DNA of 9,131 nucleotides from an uncultured Bacteroidales bacterium. GTDB taxonomy: Bacteria; Bacteroidota; Bacteroidia; Bacteroidales; UBA932. Shown here one piece after another: positions 5,653-9,131 of this stretch; the first letter of the stretch is position 1, and each line of letters begins with the position of its first letter. The translations under genes were made by a program, and so were the position numbers. A model generated the notes under the pieces. It was not told the origin of the DNA. It made no database searches and was given only the letters and a program-made list of their open reading frames with translations. The DNA lies in NCBI GenBank assembly GCA_900317065.1, contig ONFK01000128.1, positions 1 through 9,131 on the forward strand, read 5' to 3'.

Positions 5653-7251
5653 ATGCGCAAAACTCTCTACCTGACAGCCTTCGTACTCGCAGCCGCCTGT
5701 ACGCAGGCTCCCACGGCCGTGACACCACCCGCGATGGGCTGGAGCAGTTGGAATGCTTTCATGACCGACATTTCCGACACTCTCATCATGCAGCAGGCCG
5801 ACCTGATGGTCTCCACCGGCCTCGCCGCGGCAGGTTACGACCATATAAATATAGATGACGGATATTTCGGCCCGCGCGGCGAAAACGGCAGAATGACCGA
5901 GAATCCTGTGCGCTTCCCCGGAGGCATGAGGCCGGTCGTCGACCATATCCATTCCCTTGGACTCAAGGCCGGCATCTACAGCGATGCCGGCGACAACACC
6001 TGCGGAAGCGGATACAATGACGATTTCTACGGTTTCGGGGCAGGATTCTGGGGCCATGAAGCCCAGGATGCCCAGGTGTACTTCAACGACTGGAATTTCG
6101 ATTTCATCAAGATAGATTTCTGCGGAGGCAAGCACCTGAAACTCGACACGAAAGAAAGGTATATGCGCATACGCGAGGTGATAGACAGCGTTTCCACCCA
6201 TCCTGTGGAAGTGAATATCTGCCGCTGGCACTACCCCGGAACCTGGGTGAACCAAGCTGGAGACTCCTGGCGCATCAGCGGCGACATCGCTCCGGAATGG
6301 CCGTTCGTCACGTATATAATTGGAATGAACATGTACCTTTCCGCTTATGCCGGAGGCGGCAGATACAACGACATGGATATGCTGGTGGTCGGATATGCCG
6401 GCAGACCTTCAATGCTGCTTCGGGGCAACGGAATGACCTTCGCAGAGGAGGAAGCCCATTTCGGACTGTGGTGCATCATGAGCTCCCCGTTGATGATTGG
6501 CTGCGACCTGGCGTATCTGCCGGAAGAAACCCGCACCCTCGTCACCAATCCCGAACTTGTCGCAGTCAATCAGGATCCCCTCGGGCTGCAGCCGTATGTG
6601 GTTCAGCACGAAGGGAACGGGTACGTGTTCGTGAAAGATGTCAAGACCCTCCGCGGGCATGAACGGGCCGTCGCGCTTTACAATCCTTCCGAGGAAGCGG
6701 TGATCTTCGACGTCCCCGCAGAAATCCTCGGGTTCAAGGGAGACATTGCGCTGCGCGACCTGATCCGCCGGGAGGATATTGGAAGCTCACAGGGCATCCG
6801 CATGGAAGTGCCCGCCCACTATGCCAGAATCCTCTCCATCAAGGGGAAAGAACGCCTCGAGCCTTCCGTTTATGAAGCTGAATGGGGATATATCCCTGCG
6901 TATAATGACATAGGCTTGGGAGGAGCAAAATACGTGCAGATGGAAGGGGCGTCCTGCGGAGCAGTCGTAAAAGAACTCGGCGGCTCTCCGGACAACAGCC
7001 TGCAATGGCGCAACCTGCACCGCCGCAGGGGAGGGAAGCACACCCTGGAAGTGCGCTACCGCTCCGATGCCGACTGCGAGGCGGTCCTGACCGTGAACGG
7101 CGTTTCGCAAGGCATCAAACTTAAAGCAGGCAGCGGCTACTCTGAAGCGGCCGCTGTCGTGAATCTCAGGCGTGGAGACAACCTTGTGGAGATATCTTCT
7201 CCTTCGGCAGAGATCCCGGCAGTCATAGACTGCATAAGGATTACTCGTTGA
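5653..7251 (+). CDS. GH27 alpha-galactosidase-like lipoprotein with C-terminal carbohydrate-binding-like domain
   Basis: This 532-residue exported glycoside hydrolase starts with a lipoprotein-type signal, MRKTLYLTAFVLAAAC (Cys16 as probable lipidation site). The (beta/alpha)8 barrel begins with PAMGWSSWNAF (26-36) and includes INIDDGYF. The presumed nucleophile is Asp155 in FIKIDFC and the acid/base is Asp211 in WRISGDI; NDMDMLVVG (239-247) is another family segment. This pattern belongs to GH27, which contains alpha-galactosidases and alpha-N-acetylgalactosaminidases. A beta-domain follows (about 316-397), then an extra beta-sandwich region (about 405-532) with YEAE, LQWRNL and VNG motifs like CBM6/CBM35 modules. 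The exact substrate is not readable; the loop CRWHYPGTW differs from the usual C-x-W-G version. Its start is 1 bp after the recR stop, so it may be read through from recR. Confidence 0.88.
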   Translation: MRKTLYLTAFVLAAACTQAPTAVTPPAMGWSSWNAFMTDISDTLIMQQADLMVSTGLAAAGYDHINIDDGYFGPRGENGRMTENPVRFPGGMRPVVDHIHSLGLKAGIYSDAGDNTCGSGYNDDFYGFGAGFWGHEAQDAQVYFNDWNFDFIKIDFCGGKHLKLDTKERYMRIREVIDSVSTHPVEVNICRWHYPGTWVNQAGDSWRISGDIAPEWPFVTYIIGMNMYLSAYAGGGRYNDMDMLVVGYAGRPSMLLRGNGMTFAEEEAHFGLWCIMSSPLMIGCDLAYLPEETRTLVTNPELVAVNQDPLGLQPYVVQHEGNGYVFVKDVKTLRGHERAVALYNPSEEAVIFDVPAEILGFKGDIALRDLIRREDIGSSQGIRMEVPAHYARILSIKGKERLEPSVYEAEWGYIPAYNDIGLGGAKYVQMEGASCGAVVKELGGSPDNSLQWRNLHRRRGGKHTLEVRYRSDADCEAVLTVNGVSQGIKLKAGSGYSEAAAVVNLRRGDNLVEISSPSAEIPAVIDCIRITR

Positions 7252-7260
7252 AGCAGGACG

Positions 7261-8961
7261 CTAGTACTCCATATAAGGGACCTTATGGTAGTCCAGGGTG
7301 TCCAGCTCTTCCTTGCTCCGTGCAGGCAGTTCGTGGCCTGGAAGACCCACATACCCCCACAGGTAGCGGCAGTAGACGAAATCGAGGGCCTTGTATATGC
7401 CTGTCATATGTTCGAGTGAAGTCAGGAAACGTCCGTAATCCTTATTATCCTTCCGGCACCACGCGACTTCGCTGAATGCGCTCATTCGCGGGAGCAACTG
7501 GTACTCCAAGTGTGTGGTGTTCGGCAGGAATTCGCCCCATAGATTGCACTGTACTCCGAGGATATGCTCCATCCCGTTTTCCGGGATGCCATCGGAAGGT
7601 TCATATCCGTAAACCTGTTCGACCGGGAGATAGCGGCCATTGCGGCGTGGCTCTTTGTCGCGCTCCTTGGTCTGGAAATAGTTTATGTAACAATAGGTGT
7701 TCGGACTCATTATAACATCGAAACCCTTGCCAATGGCTTCAATCCCACCTTTTGTGCCACGCCAGGACATGACAGTGGCACCTTTGGCAAGTTCTCCTTC
7801 CAGAATCTCATCCCAGCCGATAATCTTCCGGCCATGGTCGTTCAGGATTTTCTGTACACGGGCGGTCACATAGTTCTGCAGGTAGTGCTCGGCAGAAAAA
7901 CCGTCCTTGTCGCGGAGGCCGAGCTGGCGGATGCGGGCCTGGCAGCGGGGGCAGTTCTCCCAACTCTGCTTCGGGCACTCGTCACCTCCTATATGGATAT
8001 ATTCCGAAGGGAAGATGTCCATAAGTTCCGTCAGTATGCCTTCCAGAAATTCGAAGGTGCTTTCTTTGCCTGGGCATAGCACGTCTTCGCTGATACCCCA
8101 TAACTGGCGCACTTCTACCTGTTTGCCACTGCAGCCAAGTTCGGGATAAGAGGCAACGGCCGCTGTAGTATGCCCCGGGATATCAATCTCGGGAACGATG
8201 GTGATCCCTCGGGCGGCAGCGTACTTTACTATTGCACGAAGCTGATCCTGAGTATAAAAACCTCCATATCGAATACCGTCAGCTACTTTCCTGCGCTGAA
8301 TCTCCGTACCGTTTCTCCAAGCCCCGATTTCGGTCAGGCGGGGATATTTTTTACTCTCTATACGCCATCCCTGATCGTCGGTAAGGTGCCAGTGAAGGCG
8401 GTTCATCTTATGGACAAGCATCAGGTCGATTATTTTATACACCTCTTCGGCAGGGATGAAATGCCGGCTGCTGTCAAGCATCAGTCCGCGGTATGCAAAT
8501 CGCGGCCCGTCCTGAATTCTGACGGCAGGAAGAATCCAATTCTCTTTGGATGCCGTATTGCCGTATACAGCCGTGGGCAACATCTGTTTCAAAGACTGGA
8601 TAGCATAAAGGAATCCGTTGAGATCGGCTGCGCTTATGATTGCGCCCTTTTTGCTGATTTCAATTGTATAAGCCTCCGGCGCGAGTTTTTCGTCCAGCTT
8701 ATAAGAGAAAGCCGGAGCATTCTTCCGGATGGGTTTTCCGGTAACGGTCTGCAGATGGTTTGAAAAGTCCTTGATCGCTTCTACTGCGCTGGCAGGGATA
8801 TTTTCTCCTACTATGGATGGGGCTCCCGCCACCTTGAAACAATCCTTTCCAATGCTGATACTGTCCGGCTCCGGGATAATGGAAACACTTTCCGAGTTGT
8901 CCTTGCATGCAGAAGCGATTGCAATGACTGAAGCGATGACTATTAGTTGTATTGATTTCAT
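7261..8961 (-). CDS. GH20 beta-N-acetylhexosaminidase lipoprotein
   Basis: This 566-residue exported enzyme removes terminal beta-linked GlcNAc/GalNAc from glycans. The lipoprotein signal is MKSIQLIVIASVIAIASAC (Cys19). Residues about 25-150 form the GH20b-type N-terminal domain (IIPEPDSI ... DLNGFLYAIQSLKQML). The catalytic barrel starts near 155 with FAYRGLMLDSSRHF (Arg158) and includes MNRLHWHLTDDQGWR and VPEIDIPGH. The catalytic pair is Asp327-Glu328 in HIGGDECPK, with substrate-site tryptophans in IGWDEI, MSWRG and CNLWGEF. In this family Glu is the acid/base and Asp orients the substrate N-acetyl group for anchimeric catalysis. All key residues are intact. It converges on the GH27 gene with 9 bp between stops. 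The ATG overlaps the stop of an upstream broken frame as ATGA. Confidence 0.95.
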   Translation of the reverse strand: MKSIQLIVIASVIAIASACKDNSESVSIIPEPDSISIGKDCFKVAGAPSIVGENIPASAVEAIKDFSNHLQTVTGKPIRKNAPAFSYKLDEKLAPEAYTIEISKKGAIISAADLNGFLYAIQSLKQMLPTAVYGNTASKENWILPAVRIQDGPRFAYRGLMLDSSRHFIPAEEVYKIIDLMLVHKMNRLHWHLTDDQGWRIESKKYPRLTEIGAWRNGTEIQRRKVADGIRYGGFYTQDQLRAIVKYAAARGITIVPEIDIPGHTTAAVASYPELGCSGKQVEVRQLWGISEDVLCPGKESTFEFLEGILTELMDIFPSEYIHIGGDECPKQSWENCPRCQARIRQLGLRDKDGFSAEHYLQNYVTARVQKILNDHGRKIIGWDEILEGELAKGATVMSWRGTKGGIEAIGKGFDVIMSPNTYCYINYFQTKERDKEPRRNGRYLPVEQVYGYEPSDGIPENGMEHILGVQCNLWGEFLPNTTHLEYQLLPRMSAFSEVAWCRKDNKDYGRFLTSLEHMTGIYKALDFVYCRYLWGYVGLPGHELPARSKEELDTLDYHKVPYMEY

Positions 8962-9131
8962 ATGGGAGTGTATGATAATAATCGTTCTTTAAGATCCGCC
9001 CATTTGTAGAATGGCTCATGGTCGCTCTCGAGACCGATGAGCCCAGATGCACATCGCAGTGCAGGCAAGCATTAGTATAATGTATTCAGTTCGCATATCT
9101 GAAAGTAACTACAATTGGTAAATGGTCTGAT
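8958..9131 (-). pseudogene. Interrupted reading frame upstream of GH20, possible decayed gene tail
   Basis: On the minus strand, the frame from about 9071 to 8958 reads ASGLIGLESDHEPFYKW followed by ADLKERLLSYTPI, and its TGA overlaps the GH20 start codon as ATGA, the kind of overlap seen in operons. It is closed upstream by a TAA at 9072-9074. A neighbouring frame continues with protein-like sequence (IHYTNACLHCDV), itself bounded by a TGA near 9086-9088. This suggests the C-terminal end of a gene broken by a frameshift and a nonsense codon. The GLIGLESD segment reminds me of the C terminus of PF06439 (DUF1080/3-keto-disaccharide hydrolase) proteins, but that is a weak recollection. Alternatively the stretch is simply the GH20 5' region with a chance open frame. 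Confidence 0.3.
9013..9043. repeat. Stem-loop upstream of GH20
   Basis: GGCTCATGGTC (9013-9023) pairs with GACCGATGAGCC (9032-9043) over 11 bp with one bulged G (9036) and an 8-nt loop. No T-run follows on either strand within a few bases, so a rho-independent terminator is not supported. It could be a leader structure for the GH20 transcript or a remnant within the decayed frame. Confidence 0.4.

Noticed and set aside
5019..5660. A 213-residue minus-strand frame covering recR
   Set aside because: It is antisense to recR, which has all zinc-finger and Toprim motifs; the antisense protein shows no family features.
8699..9052. A 117-residue minus-strand open frame covering the GH20 start
   Set aside because: It overlaps the GH20 N-terminal coding region out of frame and its translation has no recognisable domain; only a short upstream part may be gene remnant.
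9016..9096. Small peptide MRTEYIILMLACTAMCIWA... upstream of GH20
   Set aside because: A 26-codon frame with a hydrophobic start, but it has no downstream partner in frame and no promoter or conservation evidence; more likely chance within a decayed region.

Overview
The window looks like chromosome from a member of the Bacteroidota, most likely order Bacteroidales. Three things suggest this: TAnnTTTG-type -7 promoter elements in the intergenic gaps, weak or absent Shine-Dalgarno sequences, and lipoprotein signal peptides on the glycoside hydrolases. The coding regions look GC-rich for that order, which would fit an Alistipes- or Cryptobacteroides-like lineage; that placement is an impression only. 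It is mostly ordinary housekeeping and glycan-degradation DNA, and I do not see a clear new multi-gene system.

Left part (1-1742): on the minus strand, an intact 2-oxoacid (probably pyruvate) dehydrogenase E2 gene is followed 11 bp later by the start of the E3 (dihydrolipoyl dehydrogenase) gene, which runs off the window edge. The E2 linker carries an in-frame segment of about 101 bp bounded by 16-bp imperfect inverted repeats, which looks like a small mobile or palindromic repeat that became coding. A 153-bp divergent intergenic region holds one Bacteroidota-type promoter facing each way.

Middle (1743-4900): gmk and nadD on the plus strand overlap by 4 bp (ATGA). Facing them on the minus strand are a CorA-family metal ion transporter and, 27 bp downstream of it, an Ntn-hydrolase of the choloylglycine hydrolase/linear amide hydrolase type. 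As written, that hydrolase is frameshifted between its lipoprotein signal peptide and its catalytic cysteine.

Right part (4901-9131): an 18+18 bp AT-rich perfect palindrome sits between divergent corA and recR and carries a TAnnTTTG motif on each strand. recR is followed after 1 bp by a lipoprotein GH27 alpha-galactosidase-like enzyme with a C-terminal beta-sandwich domain. Convergent with it is a lipoprotein GH20 beta-N-acetylhexosaminidase. Upstream of the GH20 gene is an interrupted reading frame whose stop overlaps the GH20 start as ATGA; it is probably the decayed tail of a neighbouring gene. The two exo-glycosidases would together remove terminal alpha-galactosyl and beta-HexNAc residues from host or dietary glycans, but no SusC/SusD pair or regulator is visible here.
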